From Alphaproteobacteria bacterium (lineage in GTDB: Bacteria; Planctomycetota; Phycisphaerae; UBA1845): DNA of 64,000 nucleotides. The number at the start of each line of letters is the position of its first letter. Positions within the stretch are counted from its first letter, which is position 1. The notes under the pieces were generated by a model. That model was not told the origin of the DNA, did not search any database, and was given only the letters and a program-made list of their open reading frames with translations. The stretch is from the NCBI GenBank assembly GCA_028285105.1, contig JANQQE010000021.1:248001-312000 (forward strand). The letters run 5' to 3'. This document shows, piece by piece, positions 1-10,100 of this stretch. The position numbers and the translations under genes are program-made.

Positions 1-1105
1 AGTGGCGCTGCGCACCGCGAAAGTCGTCATGCTGCGGACCGTCAAAGCTCAAGTTAATGAACGGCTCCATGAGCTTGGTGCCCTCAATCGGGCAAACGTG
101 AAGGAGGCCCATTCCGTGACCGTGTTCATGGGCAATAATGTTTCGAAGACCCAACGAGTTGTTCGAGGTGTTATTGTAAAAATTGTCGCCTGTATCGAAA
201 ACCATATCGCCATCGTCGGGAAAATTGTTGTACGCCAGGGTTCCACTATTGCCGTCGATAAAGATACCGGCAATGCGGAGGTCGGCACGAACACCCAGGA
301 CACCCGGCAAGCCGTTCAAATCGCTCCCATCGTCGTTCGGCTCAAACACGAAGCTAAGTCCGGAGATTTCGCTCCAGCGGGCAAACACCTGATCGAAGAT
401 CGGTTGCCAGGAAGCGGGACTTCCATATATCCCGTTAAAGAATGCATTCAAATTGCTGTTACCGGAAATGCCCTGGAGCAACTCCGGGACGAACGTCCCA
501 TCCGGCACGTAACCGTATGTCAAAGTCGTCGGTTGACCCTGCGACAACCCACCACCATCGGTCGCGGTTGTACTCCACCGTGACGTCAGCTGAGCCCGAG
601 AACCGTCCAGCCCCAATGCAGCGTTGAATGCATCGACGACCTCCGATCGCGTATCCGGAGCGAAACACAGGGCGGGGAGTACTTTCCCGGCAGATCGTTG
701 TTTCAGAATGTTCGCATAAAGTTCCCGATGAAACGGCGACATGAGAGCCAGCGCGTCTTGGTGCGCATTGGCGTCTGTTGCGAAGCCGCAGCCGGACTCG
801 CTTTGCTCGGTATCCCAAAGCCTTTGGCTACCGCGGCTGATCAAGTCCTGGTACTCGCGCGGCAGCATACCAAAGAGAACGCTTTCGACTTGATCGCGCA
901 ATTGATCCAACCGCGCCGATTCGATTCGATCTACCGTCATTCTCACTGGTGGATTGGCGATCGGTGATCTTTCCAAATCTTGAGACAAAGCTTCCGCCTG
1001 CTTCTGGGCTTCCGCCTGACTCTGGACAACTCCCGCATGGTTCGCAGCCATGTAAGCAATCGACAGGGAAGCCAGAACCAAAGAACCAACCAGTGCTTTC
1101 TTCAT
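1..1105 (-). CDS. Secreted metzincin-type zinc protease, C-terminus cut by window edge
   Basis: Reading the minus strand from ATG at 1105 gives an open frame to the window edge, about 368 residues, with no stop. It opens with a signal peptide (MKKALVGSLVLASLSIAYMAA) with no lipobox. Near the visible end it carries the zinc-protease signature HEHGHGMGLLH, which is HExxHxxGxxH, the metzincin/matrixin zinc site with catalytic Glu; about 30 further residues follow. The preceding part (FARWSEISGLSFVFEPNDDG) resembles the matrixin-type fold entry. The role is probably degradation of extracellular protein. The C-terminus, and any anchoring domain, lies outside the window. The motif is seen directly; the substrate is unknown. 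Confidence 0.85.
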   Translation of the reverse strand, partial: MKKALVGSLVLASLSIAYMAANHAGVVQSQAEAQKQAEALSQDLERSPIANPPVRMTVDRIESARLDQLRDQVESVLFGMLPREYQDLISRGSQRLWDTEQSESGCGFATDANAHQDALALMSPFHRELYANILKQRSAGKVLPALCFAPDTRSEVVDAFNAALGLDGSRAQLTSRWSTTATDGGGLSQGQPTTLTYGYVPDGTFVPELLQGISGNSNLNAFFNGIYGSPASWQPIFDQVFARWSEISGLSFVFEPNDDGSDLNGLPGVLGVRADLRIAGIFIDGNSGTLAYNNFPDDGDMVFDTGDNFYNNTSNNSLGLRNIIAHEHGHGMGLLHVCPIEGTKLMEPFINLSFDGPQHDDFRGAQRH

Positions 1106-1742
1106 CAACTCTTCTCCAACGGTTTAGGAATGCTTGACGCGAATCGATCGCAACTGCGAACCACACCCTTGGCGCGCAGGCCTATTCACCTAACCTAGAG
1201 ACTTGAGCGCACTGATTCAACGCATGTCCACAGTGTGTCATTGTGTGACATCTCGGCAATGGTTTGCGATCTCGAACCAACGTTCGCGAAACACGCCCTC
1301 GGCATCATTGTTTGCGCATGGACGGCCGATAAGAAACACCGCTATGGATCAGGCATTAACGATCGGTAACGCTCCCGGGCGGGGGCGCGTCTTCAAGAGA
1401 TGGGGTGGCCAACAAGGAATTCGCTAATTGTGCATGCTTCCGACAGCCTGTCGCCAGATTGGATATGCATAAAAACCGAAGAGATCGCACAGTCGTTCGG
1501 GATTCCGCCAGATCGCGCATGGCAATGCTGACATGCCGGGGCTCGATCCATCCAACCCAGCCATCGGATTTTGGGCGAAACAGGTGTTTCCGCCACCACA
1601 AGAGCCGATTCCCCGCCCCATTCAGGCAGTTGCAAGTCGAGGGCGGTTTCCTACAATGTGCGGCTCGGTCGAGTTGTGAAAATGTGCCAGCCCGGCTCCT
1701 TTAGACAATCTGTGATCTTTAGTCTGTAGAAGGTTGACGTCG
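1106..1742. other. Intergenic region between divergent genes
   Basis: No convincing coding region lies between the divergently transcribed protease and rpmE. Open frames here on both strands are short, overlap one another and have no ribosome-binding site. The region must hold the promoters of both flanking genes, but I could not identify a clear -35/-10 pair. Confidence 0.5.
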
Positions 1743-2009
1743 ATGAAAACTGACATTCACCCCAAGTATCAGGATGTGGTCTTCTGGGACCCGGGCGCCG
1801 ATTACAAGGTGCTGACCCGTTCGACATTGTCGAGCAAGGAAACCATCGAATTTGAAGGCAAGACCTATCCGGTCGTGAAAATGGAAATCTCCAGCGCATC
1901 GCATCCATACTTCACCGGTGTCGAGAAGTTCGTTGACGCTGCCGGCCGCGTCGAGCGTTTCCAGTCGAAGTTCGGTGGAAACTACTTCGATAAAAAGAAA
2001 AAGAAATAG
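1743..2009 (+). CDS. rpmE2: 50S ribosomal protein L31, type B
   Basis: An 88-residue protein beginning [19 protein letters not shown], the L31 signature. It has no cysteines, so it belongs to the zinc-free (type B, C-minus) class that can replace zinc-binding L31 when zinc is scarce. The C-terminus is a lysine run (FDKKKKK) typical of an rRNA-contacting tail. The ATG at 1743 is preferred over the in-frame TTG at 1734 because an AGAAGG ribosome-binding site lies about 10 bases upstream and the family starts at this Met. It is followed by a terminator and then prfA, a common rpmE-prfA order. Confidence 0.93.
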   Translation: MKTDIHPKYQDVVFWDPGADYKVLTRSTLSSKETIEFEGKTYPVVKMEISSASHPYFTGVEKFVDAAGRVERFQSKFGGNYFDKKKKK

Positions 2010-2067
2010 GAACACGGCGGTTTTTCGCAGTGATTGCAAACGCAGCTTAGCTTTCCAAGAATCAAAC

Positions 2068-2108
2068 AACCACGCACACCGAGTCTGCATTCCGGTTGCG
2101 TGGTTTTT
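2068..2108 (+). terminator. Rho-independent terminator after rpmE2
   Basis: The arms AACCACGCA (2068-2076) and TGCGTGGTT (2097-2105) are exact complements. An inner ACCG/CGGT pairing lies in the loop, and a T run (2104-2108) follows. It sits 60 bases after the rpmE2 stop and 70 bases before prfA, so prfA expression would depend on read-through or its own promoter. Confidence 0.75.
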
Positions 2109-2177
2109 GCATACAGCCAAATCCGAACGGCAAATCGTCGGCATCGGACAAACGCAGCGAAACAAGACGAGGTCATC

Positions 2178-3272
2178 ATGGCCCAAACCGTTGACGAAAA
2201 ACTTCTGGCCAAGCTCGACGAGTTGTCGAAGCGCAAAGCGCAGCTCGATGCACAGATGGCCGACCCCGACATCGCCACCGATCACAACCGCGTCACCGAA
2301 CTCGCCAAAGAATCGGGCCAGCTTCGATACTTAACCGATCCTTACCTGGCACTTCGTTCAACGCTCGACAGCCTTGAAGAGGCCCGCGGGCTCATCAACG
2401 ACACCGCTTCGGACGCCGATCTGCGCGAACTGGCAGAAGAAGAATTGCCCGACCTCGAATCCAAGTACAACGAGCAGATGGAATTGCTCAAGGATCGCGT
2501 GGTGTCGGCAGACGACGCTGCAATATCGTCGCTGATTCTCGAAGTCCGCGCGGGAACCGGTGGCGACGAAGCCGCTTTGTTCGCCCGCGATCTTTACGAA
2601 ATGTATCTACGCTTCGCGCAACTTCGCCGGTTCAAAGTCGAGGTGCTGGATCAATCCCTCGGCGACATGGGCGGGTTGAAAGAAATCGTTCTCAATATCA
2701 AAGGCGACGGCGCGTGGCAGACGTTCGGCTACGAAGGCGGGGGACATCGCGTGCAACGCGTTCCCGAAACCGAAGCGCAAGGCCGCATCCACACCAGCGC
2801 CGCGACTGTGGCTGTCTTTCCGGAACCGGAAGAAGTCAATATCAACATCAATTGGGATGCGGACGTCGAAGAACACATCTCGCGTTCCAGCGGGCCGGGC
2901 GGACAAAAGGTGAACAAGACATCGTCGGCGATACTTCTGGTTCACAAGGAAACCGGAATCTCTGTATCGATGCAGGATGAAAAATCGCAGCACAAGAATC
3001 GCGCAAAAGCCCGCCGCATCATGACCACGCGCCTCTTCGATCACCATCAAAAACAACAAAGCGCCGAACTGGACTCTGCGCGAAAGACAATGATCGGCAG
3101 CGGCGACCGATCCCAACGGGTTCGTACGTACAACTTCCCACAGAACCGCTGCACCGATCACCGCATCGGTTTGACGCTGTATTCCCTCGATCGGATCATG
3201 CTGGGTCAGCTCGACGAATTGGTCAATGCCCTGCAAACGCACGACAAAGAGCAGCGATTACAGAATCTCTGA
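2178..3272 (+). CDS. prfA: Peptide chain release factor 1
   Basis: A 364-residue class I release factor. The stop-codon-recognising tripeptide PxT appears as PET in HRVQRVPETEAQGRIHTS (about residue 195), the RF1 form rather than the SPF of RF2. The catalytic GGQ sits in SSGPGGQKVNKTSSA (about residue 240). The N-terminal part is the usual helical domain. ATG at 2178 (MAQTVDEKLLAKLDELSKRK) is chosen over the ORF-maximal ATG at 2034, which would overlap the rpmE2 terminator. The GGQ glutamine is the usual target of PrmC; no prmC follows in this window. Confidence 0.97.
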   Translation: MAQTVDEKLLAKLDELSKRKAQLDAQMADPDIATDHNRVTELAKESGQLRYLTDPYLALRSTLDSLEEARGLINDTASDADLRELAEEELPDLESKYNEQMELLKDRVVSADDAAISSLILEVRAGTGGDEAALFARDLYEMYLRFAQLRRFKVEVLDQSLGDMGGLKEIVLNIKGDGAWQTFGYEGGGHRVQRVPETEAQGRIHTSAATVAVFPEPEEVNININWDADVEEHISRSSGPGGQKVNKTSSAILLVHKETGISVSMQDEKSQHKNRAKARRIMTTRLFDHHQKQQSAELDSARKTMIGSGDRSQRVRTYNFPQNRCTDHRIGLTLYSLDRIMLGQLDELVNALQTHDKEQRLQNL

Positions 3273-3391
3273 CAACTCTTTTGGGAGGGGCATTCTTCCA
3301 GATGGTACTGCTCGACGCCCTGCCGGCTTTCGACCACAATATAATCTCACGAGATGACGAACCCGAAGATGAGAATCGACGGTATAGCGTA

Positions 3392-3397
3392 TATAAT
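3392..3397 (+). promoter_or_regulatory. Possible -10 element upstream of pilT
   Basis: A perfect TATAAT hexamer lies 76 bases before the pilT start in the 200-base prfA-pilT gap. A second TATAAT occurs at 3340-3345. Neither has a good TTGACA-like -35 at 16-18 bases, so this is only a weak candidate. Confidence 0.3.
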
Positions 3398-3472
3398 CAG
3401 CATCCTTGGAATCGCCAGATTTCACGCGGCTGATTGACTTAACTCAACATCAAACGGGGAGCCAGATTCGCA

Positions 3473-4612
3473 ATGGGTAAAGCAAAAACATTGCAGATTG
3501 ACAAGTTGATGGGCGCTTTGGTTCATCAGGGGGGAAGTGACTTGCACCTTTCGGTCGGGGCTCCGCCGATGATGCGCATCAGCGGTCGAATGCGCCGGTT
3601 GGAAACCAAAGAACTCGATGCCGACGACATGGTCGGGTTGATGAAATCGGTCACGCCGGAAAAGAACCAGCAGGAATTGCAGGAAGTCGGCACAACGGAC
3701 TTCGCGGTCGGCATGCACGAAAGTCGATTCCGTGTTTCGATCCATCGCCTTCAGTACGAAGACCAGGCGAACGTCATGGGAATCGTCATGCGTCTGATTC
3801 CCAAGGACCTGCTGACGTGGGAGATGTTGAACTTTCCCGATACCGATGCGATCAAACGTTTGTGCGCCTTGCCGCGCGGCCTCGTGTTGGTCACCGGTCC
3901 GACCGGTTCGGGTAAGACGACCACGCTCGCGACGATGCTCGACTACGCCAACCAGACGCGAGCCGACCACATCATCACCCTCGAAGAACCGATCGAGTTT
4001 GTCCATCCGCATAAGAAGTGTCGTGTGACCCAGCGCGAGATCGGCATTCACCTGCCCGACTTTAACGAAGGCATTCGCCGCGCGCTGCGTATGGACCCCG
4101 ACATCATTCTGGTGGGTGAAATGCGTGACTACACAACCATCAAAGCCGCCACCACCGCGGCAGAGACCGGCCACCTTGTGTTCGGTACGCTGCATACTTC
4201 CAGTGCCCCGAGTACGATCGAACGTATTGTCGACTCGTTCCCGGTGACCGAACAGGCGCAGATTCGCGCGATGCTCACCGGTTCATTGGAAGCGATCATC
4301 GCCCAGCGATTGCTGCGTAAGAAAGGTGGAGGCCGTGTTGCCGCGTTTGAGATCATGGTTCCCGATGCCGGCATCAAGCACAACATTCGCGAAGGGCAGA
4401 CGTACAAGATCCCGAGTTCGATGCAGACCGGTAAAGCCAAAGGCAATATCCTCATGGACAACCACCTATTCGAGTTGGCTTCGACGGGACAGGTTGAACC
4501 GGAGGATGCGTTGGGGTTGGCGCAGGATCACATCGCGCTTCAAAAGAAATTTAAGGAAGCCAACCTGATCGGGTTCAGCGGAGATCTTGAAGACGGTAAC
4601 AATCCGGGCTAG
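3473..4612 (+). CDS. pilT: Type IV pilus retraction ATPase PilT
   Basis: A 379-residue hexameric secretion-type ATPase that powers pilus retraction, hence twitching motility and DNA uptake, at the cytoplasmic face of the pilus base. The Walker A is GPTGSGKTTT (about residue 141), the Asp box/Walker B is DPDIILVGEMRD (about 207) and the His box is TGHLVFGTLHT (about 231). The N-terminal GGSDLHLSVGAPP segment is the PilT PAS-like region. A GGGGAG ribosome-binding site lies 11 bases upstream. It stands alone, without pilB/pilC. Together with comEC and comM-type yifB elsewhere in the window it fits a naturally transformable lifestyle, but that link is inference. Confidence 0.93.
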   Translation: MGKAKTLQIDKLMGALVHQGGSDLHLSVGAPPMMRISGRMRRLETKELDADDMVGLMKSVTPEKNQQELQEVGTTDFAVGMHESRFRVSIHRLQYEDQANVMGIVMRLIPKDLLTWEMLNFPDTDAIKRLCALPRGLVLVTGPTGSGKTTTLATMLDYANQTRADHIITLEEPIEFVHPHKKCRVTQREIGIHLPDFNEGIRRALRMDPDIILVGEMRDYTTIKAATTAAETGHLVFGTLHTSSAPSTIERIVDSFPVTEQAQIRAMLTGSLEAIIAQRLLRKKGGGRVAAFEIMVPDAGIKHNIREGQTYKIPSSMQTGKAKGNILMDNHLFELASTGQVEPEDALGLAQDHIALQKKFKEANLIGFSGDLEDGNNPG

Positions 4613-4649
4613 CGCTCGATCCAGCCCTTTAACGCGACATTCGAATAGG

Positions 4650-4982
4650 CTATAGCGGTGCGGCGGCGATTAAGAAGTAAAGAAGCGTTCCGCCGTAACC
4701 GGCATAGAATGACGGACCGCTGAGGCTTTTCATCGTGTCTGCCGCTTCCGGACTGAATGCCGCCCGGGTATCCGGTGCTACACCGTGTTGCGGGTCGTCA
4801 GCAAGATTCTCCAAAGCAACCAACTGATCGGAAGTCATCGCCATCGGTCGCTGAGGCGGGCTGACAATTGAGCTTTCAACGCTGTCGTTTCTTGTCTCAT
4901 TCGCAGAATCGTCGGAGGCATAAACAGCACTGGCGAACAGGACGCATACCGTCGCAATCATCACACGAAAGTTTCGAAACAT
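4650..4982 (-). CDS. Small secreted protein of unknown function
   Basis: A 110-residue protein starting at MFRNFRVMIATVCVLFASAVYA, a clear signal peptide with an A-x-A-like cleavage site and no lipobox. The frame is open 96 bases further upstream, but that extension would bury the signal peptide. The mature part is polar and acidic, then ends in a hydrophobic stretch (YGGTLLYFLIAAAPL) that may be a tail anchor. I recognise no family. It lies 43 bases after the C39-like lipoprotein on the same strand, so probably belongs to that operon. Confidence 0.6.
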   Translation of the reverse strand: MFRNFRVMIATVCVLFASAVYASDDSANETRNDSVESSIVSPPQRPMAMTSDQLVALENLADDPQHGVAPDTRAAFSPEAADTMKSLSGPSFYAGYGGTLLYFLIAAAPL

Positions 4983-5025
4983 TACTATCACTCCAAATTG
5001 GATTCTTGCGAAACAGGTCGCTCGC

Positions 5026-5709
5026 TCAAAGTCTTCGCTCGCCCGGATAGTCGATACCGTCAACTGTTTGCCCATCATCTATACGCCTGCCATCTGTTCG
5101 CACGTCGACAACCGATTGATTTGAAACGTCAAACATCAGCAGCATCGCCTTACCAGTCGGTATCCACCGTTCGAGAAACTTTTCAGGCGTCCACCGCTCC
5201 AATCGTTTCTGCGATGCCGGGTCAAGCAAGATCACGTCTCCGACGATGTCCTTATTATCGTCCACATCCACACCGATCACCACCACCGCGTGGTTGAATT
5301 CCTCAGGGGCACCCTCCTCCTGATTCACCACGCAAATGACCGGATAACCACGTGAAACCACCCACCAAATCAGCCCCAACGGTGGGTCAGCCGCAAGCTC
5401 ACCCTTGAGCGGAATCAGCTTGATGCGCCGGTCGGCAAGAAATTCTCGCATGTCTCCGACGCGCGTCATGTCCAGACCATCTGCCGACATCTGCTGCCGC
5501 AAACGCGGGGCTGCAAAACGATCCTGGCCAGCAAGATAATTCATGCACATCACCGAACTGGCCAACAGACAGTCCGTCAAATCCGTTGCAGCGACATAGC
5601 GCACCTTCAACGCATTGGATGGATATTGATCAACGGCTATTCGTCGATAGCAGCCAGTATTCAACACAAGTACGATCAGACAACTGCCTGCAAGAATTCT
5701 TTGGATCAT
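5026..5709 (-). CDS. Lipoprotein with C39-like papain-fold peptidase domain
   Basis: A 227-residue protein with a lipoprotein signal (MIQRILAGSC...LNTGC; lipobox LNTGC). The mature part has the C39-type layout: Cys in DCLLASSVMCMNYLAG, His in FNHAVVVIGVD and Asp in ILLDPAS, the expected Cys-His-Asp order. C39 domains usually cleave double-glycine leaders, but as lipoproteins in planctomycetes their substrates are unknown. ATG at 5709 follows the upstream stop by two bases (TGA-AG-ATG); a TTG at 5715 is an alternative. It is tightly coupled to the YihY-like gene upstream. Confidence 0.72.
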   Translation of the reverse strand: MIQRILAGSCLIVLVLNTGCYRRIAVDQYPSNALKVRYVAATDLTDCLLASSVMCMNYLAGQDRFAAPRLRQQMSADGLDMTRVGDMREFLADRRIKLIPLKGELAADPPLGLIWWVVSRGYPVICVVNQEEGAPEEFNHAVVVIGVDVDDNKDIVGDVILLDPASQKRLERWTPEKFLERWIPTGKAMLLMFDVSNQSVVDVRTDGRRIDDGQTVDGIDYPGERRL

Positions 5710-5711
5710 CT

Positions 5712-7124
5712 TCAAGTTTCGGTTTCCCGTGCAGTCTGTTTATCGTCATCGGAAATATGACCCAGCGCGTCGGCGAGGCTGAGCGCTCCCATCGTCGGGC
5801 TGAAACACGTGTCCGTAATTGCGCACACATTATCAGCCAAATCTCGATCATAACCGGCACCTGCCTCACCTGTCAGGTCGCCGGGTTGCAATCCCACAAC
5901 ATCGAGCAGCTTGATCTCCCCTGCCGGTTTGGCAAGAACGTATCGATCTTCGACATCTTCAGCATGATCCACGCGACACAACACACCCGACTGTTCCAAC
6001 CGATCGACAAGTCGTTGAATCGCTTCGATCGGCAGGTTCAGCTTGTCGATCAACACCTCAGCCGACACCGGCCCCTGCCCGCGACCGAACGGAATTGCCA
6101 CCGCTACCGCACCGGCCAACAAATCGACGGGTGTATACGACCGTTGGTCAGCCCGCTCGACACGCCGCATCCTCTCCAAATTGGCAGCCGTGTGCGCCAC
6201 CTGGGCACCGAAAAGAAAGATCAACCACGAAAGATTCACCCAGATCAAAAACAGCGGCAGCAATCCAAGCGCTCCGTAAAGATTTCCGCCGCCAACCAAC
6301 TTAACCACATAAACCGCAAAACCCCATTTCGCGACAAGCCAGATCGGAACGGAAATCATCGCACCTCCGAGAGCGGCGCGGTACTTGACATGCGTGTTGG
6401 GCAGCAATTTGTAAACGGCTGCGACGACGAGGATATCAACGAAAATCGGTCCCATCCAACCGAATATAGCCAGCACGAAAGAAGCACCAGGCGCAGCCGA
6501 AAATGCCGAAACGGCGCAATCGCCCAGATAGGATGCGGCTATCAGAAGTAAAGGTCCAAGCGTCAATACGGACCAGTACATTAAGAGTCGCCTGGGCAGC
6601 GAGCGCGATCGACTCGCGCCAAAGATTCGATTCAGCGATCGCTCCAAGGTGGTGATCAGCGTCAACGCCGTCCAAATGAGCAGCACGCCACCCACCGGGC
6701 CAACCCGTTTGACAGTCAGTTTCGACTCGACGTTGGTGACAATGCGTTCAATCTCGTCGGCAACATTGAGGGTTCGGCCAGTTGACTCCGCGTTGCCTTC
6801 CACTTCCGATTCGCCTTCGACCGGCTCGGAAATGACAATCTGTGATGCGCCCGTTTTGGCAAGTGAGTCGCGCAGCCACGCTCGCCAGTCGCCCACGTTT
6901 GCAGATTTCAGCACGAGTACAACCAGTACGATCACGGGAACCAGTGTAAAGATCGTACGAAACGACAGTGCAGCACTCATCGCGGTGAGGTTGTTCTGCC
7001 AAAGACGCTTCGCGCAGAACCGCCACAAATTGAGATGAAAGCCCGCAAGCCGCGCCCATCGACCCAACTCTTCGGAAGGTGTCGTCCGTAGCCGATGGGC
7101 CCGCGAGCGGATGTCTTCAAACAT
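5712..7124 (-). CDS. YihY/BrkB-family inner membrane protein
   Basis: A 470-residue polytopic membrane protein with the YihY hallmark near the N-terminus (NNLTAMSAALSFRTIFTLVP) and about six hydrophobic segments to roughly residue 310. The later part (ALGLLPLFLIWVNLSWLIFLFGAQVA) is also typical. The C-terminal third is soluble and looks like a winged-helix/MarR-like fold (VDLLAGAVAVAIPFGRGQGPVS...). Members were once mis-named ribonuclease BN; the function is unsettled. An insert at about residues 105-120 is acidic. ATG at 7124 is two bases after the AsmA-like stop, suggesting translational coupling. Confidence 0.85.
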   Translation of the reverse strand: MFEDIRSRAHRLRTTPSEELGRWARLAGFHLNLWRFCAKRLWQNNLTAMSAALSFRTIFTLVPVIVLVVLVLKSANVGDWRAWLRDSLAKTGASQIVISEPVEGESEVEGNAESTGRTLNVADEIERIVTNVESKLTVKRVGPVGGVLLIWTALTLITTLERSLNRIFGASRSRSLPRRLLMYWSVLTLGPLLLIAASYLGDCAVSAFSAAPGASFVLAIFGWMGPIFVDILVVAAVYKLLPNTHVKYRAALGGAMISVPIWLVAKWGFAVYVVKLVGGGNLYGALGLLPLFLIWVNLSWLIFLFGAQVAHTAANLERMRRVERADQRSYTPVDLLAGAVAVAIPFGRGQGPVSAEVLIDKLNLPIEAIQRLVDRLEQSGVLCRVDHAEDVEDRYVLAKPAGEIKLLDVVGLQPGDLTGEAGAGYDRDLADNVCAITDTCFSPTMGALSLADALGHISDDDKQTARETET

Positions 7125-7126
7125 GG

Positions 7127-10100
7127 TCAACGTTCACTGCTTCGCTTTCGTCCGGTGGACCGTCGTTTCCTTTCCCTGACCTTTCGCTTTCTGTCCGTCT
7201 CGCTTTCTTTGTCGCCATTGTCTTTATCGTCGTTCTTCCTGCGAACTCTGCTGCGTTCTCTCGAGCCGCGCTCTTTTTCTGAGCCCTTTTTTCTGACGCG
7301 GGTACGGGGCTTGGTGCCTTCCTTCTCTTTTTCCTTCTCCTTACCCTGTTTCAACACACCGCCAAGAATGCCACCGATTCCTTCTCGCTCCTTCTCCTTC
7401 GCCCGGCTTCTCGGTTGACGGCGGGTTCGGCCGTCATTGTCGCGGCTTTGCGATCCTCGATTAACTCGCGTTCTTGCCCTGCCTTCGCGCCTTGGAGATA
7501 CCTCATCGCCGTTGGCTGCGAATTGACCGAAGGCGTTCATCAATGCCTGAGGATTCAAGAGCGTGTCGGTCACCGCATCTTTGATCAGTGAATCGATCCG
7601 AACCTGCGAGAAGTCGAGCTTCGGGTTGGATCGCGAACCCGTAATCGGAATCTCGATGCGCGTGCCAGCCAGTCGCGTCGTGTACTCGCCGATCGGTCCC
7701 TGAACGTTCAGTCGCCGGAGCAGATGTTCCTGCACCGGAACCGATACAAACAATTCCACCGAGTCATCAAACCAGACCGCTCCATGAAATTTCAAGTCGA
7801 AGCGCTGCTGAGCGAAGTTCATCGTCAGGTCTTTGTAAGTGATCCCACCGTTTTGAACGATAAAATCCGTACCGCTGACATCCACCGAATACATGTCCGG
7901 TTGGCCAAGCCCACCGAGTTCCAAAAGCGTGACCAAAAATGCGCTGGGCGTGATCCTGAAGTTGTGCAAATCAAGTCGTCCCTGCCCGCTACCGCCTTCG
8001 TACATCGCCTCACCGAGCGGCAAAGACAATGTCTGAACGGTGAGATCCAGTCTGCCGGCCATCTGCGTTGCGTTCCCGAAAACGGGATTGAATCGACTCA
8101 GCAGTTGCTCACCGAGTTGCGGGGTGACTTCGATTCCGGAAAGAAGCTGAAGGTTATTCGGCAGACGCAGTTCCGGTCCTTGCGGCCCGAAGAGAACATC
8201 GCCACCGAGTTGAACGTTACCGCCAACCGCTGCCAACTTCGTAACCGGCAGGTTCAACCGACCTCCCTTTAACCTTGGCTTGAGTTCAAGCTGTCCGAGG
8301 GGAATGCCCATGATTTTTGCAGACTGCCAACCCAGGTTGGCTGACATGGTGGCATCGCGAAATGCTGGTGTTTGACTCGGATTGTTAAGCGGACCGCTGA
8401 CGTTGAGCCGACTGTTGTGTCGCCCGGAGACCGCAATCAATTCTCGGGTGGCTGGGTAGAGTTCGTAGCAAACTTGCATGACCCGGCCCCAATCCAAGGC
8501 AAACGTTCCATCGACGTTTGCATTTTGCGTTGTGCTAAATGACGTGATCTTCCCGCCAAGATCGATCGAGGCAGCCGTACTGGTAAGTTTCAGTTTGTCG
8601 AACGTCAGTACGTCGGCGGCAGAATCGACCCTCACGTCATAGTCAGCCAGCAACTTGTCTCGATAGATCGTGCCATCGTCGGCTTGCATCGCCAAGTCGT
8701 CGATCGATGCATTACCGCGAAGCGCCGTACGATCGCCATCGGTCTGACAGTCGGTATCAAAAACCAGATGACCCACCGTATTCTCGAAAGGTTGTCCGCC
8801 ATCGTCTGCCGGCATGAGCTTCGCAATATTCTGCAAATCCGCCCGCCCTTTGATTCTGCCAGCCAACTTAAACGCATCGCCATACGCCAGGTCACACTGC
8901 GACACATCGAGCGCGGCGATCGCACTTTCCAGCGACGCCGATTCGACGAAAACATTCGACGCCAGTAAATCCAACCGCACGTTGTTCCAACTAAGGTCCG
9001 CGCGTTGCGACGACGAATCGTCAAGTTGAATGTCGCGGGCGGAAAGATCGCCGCTCGTAAGAATCGGTGCATCGCCATTGGCGCGCTCGAGGTGAGCTAC
9101 GCCCGACAGCGTGCCGTTTTGAACATCCTGCAATGCAATGCCAAACCCTTGAAGTAACCGATTGAGGCGACCCACTTGCACCTGCGGAAGGGTCGCGTCG
9201 AGATTGAAACCGTTGGCGGCTAAATCGACCGTGCCTTTTGCAGTAGCGACGATTTCACCGCCAACATCAACGTGCGTTTCGTTTGAAACGATTCTGACAA
9301 GTTTGCGATCGTTCAGTTGCGCGTCCCAACGCATGCGGGCCGTCAGTTGTGGTGCGTCGAAGTAATCGCTTCCGCTTTGGTAACGAATCTGGCTGCCGGT
9401 CACATCGCACGCAATCGCCACGCGCTCGTCAGACGTTCGATTCAGCTCGATTTTCGAGTTCAATCGCCCTGCAATATCGTCGATTCCGAGATCGACGACC
9501 GGCGTGATCTTTTGATGAAGTCGGTCGAGGTCGCTGGCGATCGACGCCGAAAGACCCTGGAAATCCCCTTGCCCCTCGACGCGAACGACGCCCGCATCAA
9601 CCAATGCCCGTCGCACATCGAGATCGCCACCTTCATTGGCAGACACATCCAATTCAATCGTGGCTGGGTCCCAATCGACAGCACCACTTGGCGTACTGGC
9701 CGTCACGTCGTGCAGCGATGCCGCCAACTTCGCGACGGGCTTATCACCACCGGTCAATGCCAATTCATGCACGTCGAGCTGCCCGTCACGGAGGAACACA
9801 TCCGACTTCAGATGCAGCAGTCCAGGAAACGCCTTCGACAACACAGCCAAATCGACGCTTCCCGAAAGCTTGGCTGCCAGTTTCGGAAGCGCCAATAGCT
9901 TGCCAGCCAACAACGCCTCGACGTGCTCATCAAATGCCGGCATCGCCGCAGCTTCGCGGTGCGGCCAATCGAACTCGGCGTTTGCAATACCTGCGTCGCC
10001 TTCAAGATCAAAACGACCCGAAGCCACTTCGCGATCAACTGTGATCGACCCGTTCAAACCAAGACGTCCCTGCGACAGCCCCTCCGCCCCTTCGATGCTG

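Noticed and set aside
2-583. Plus-strand open frame of 193 codons at the left edge
   Set aside because: It is the antisense shadow of the protease gene, whose minus-strand frame has a signal peptide and the HExxHxxGxxH motif.
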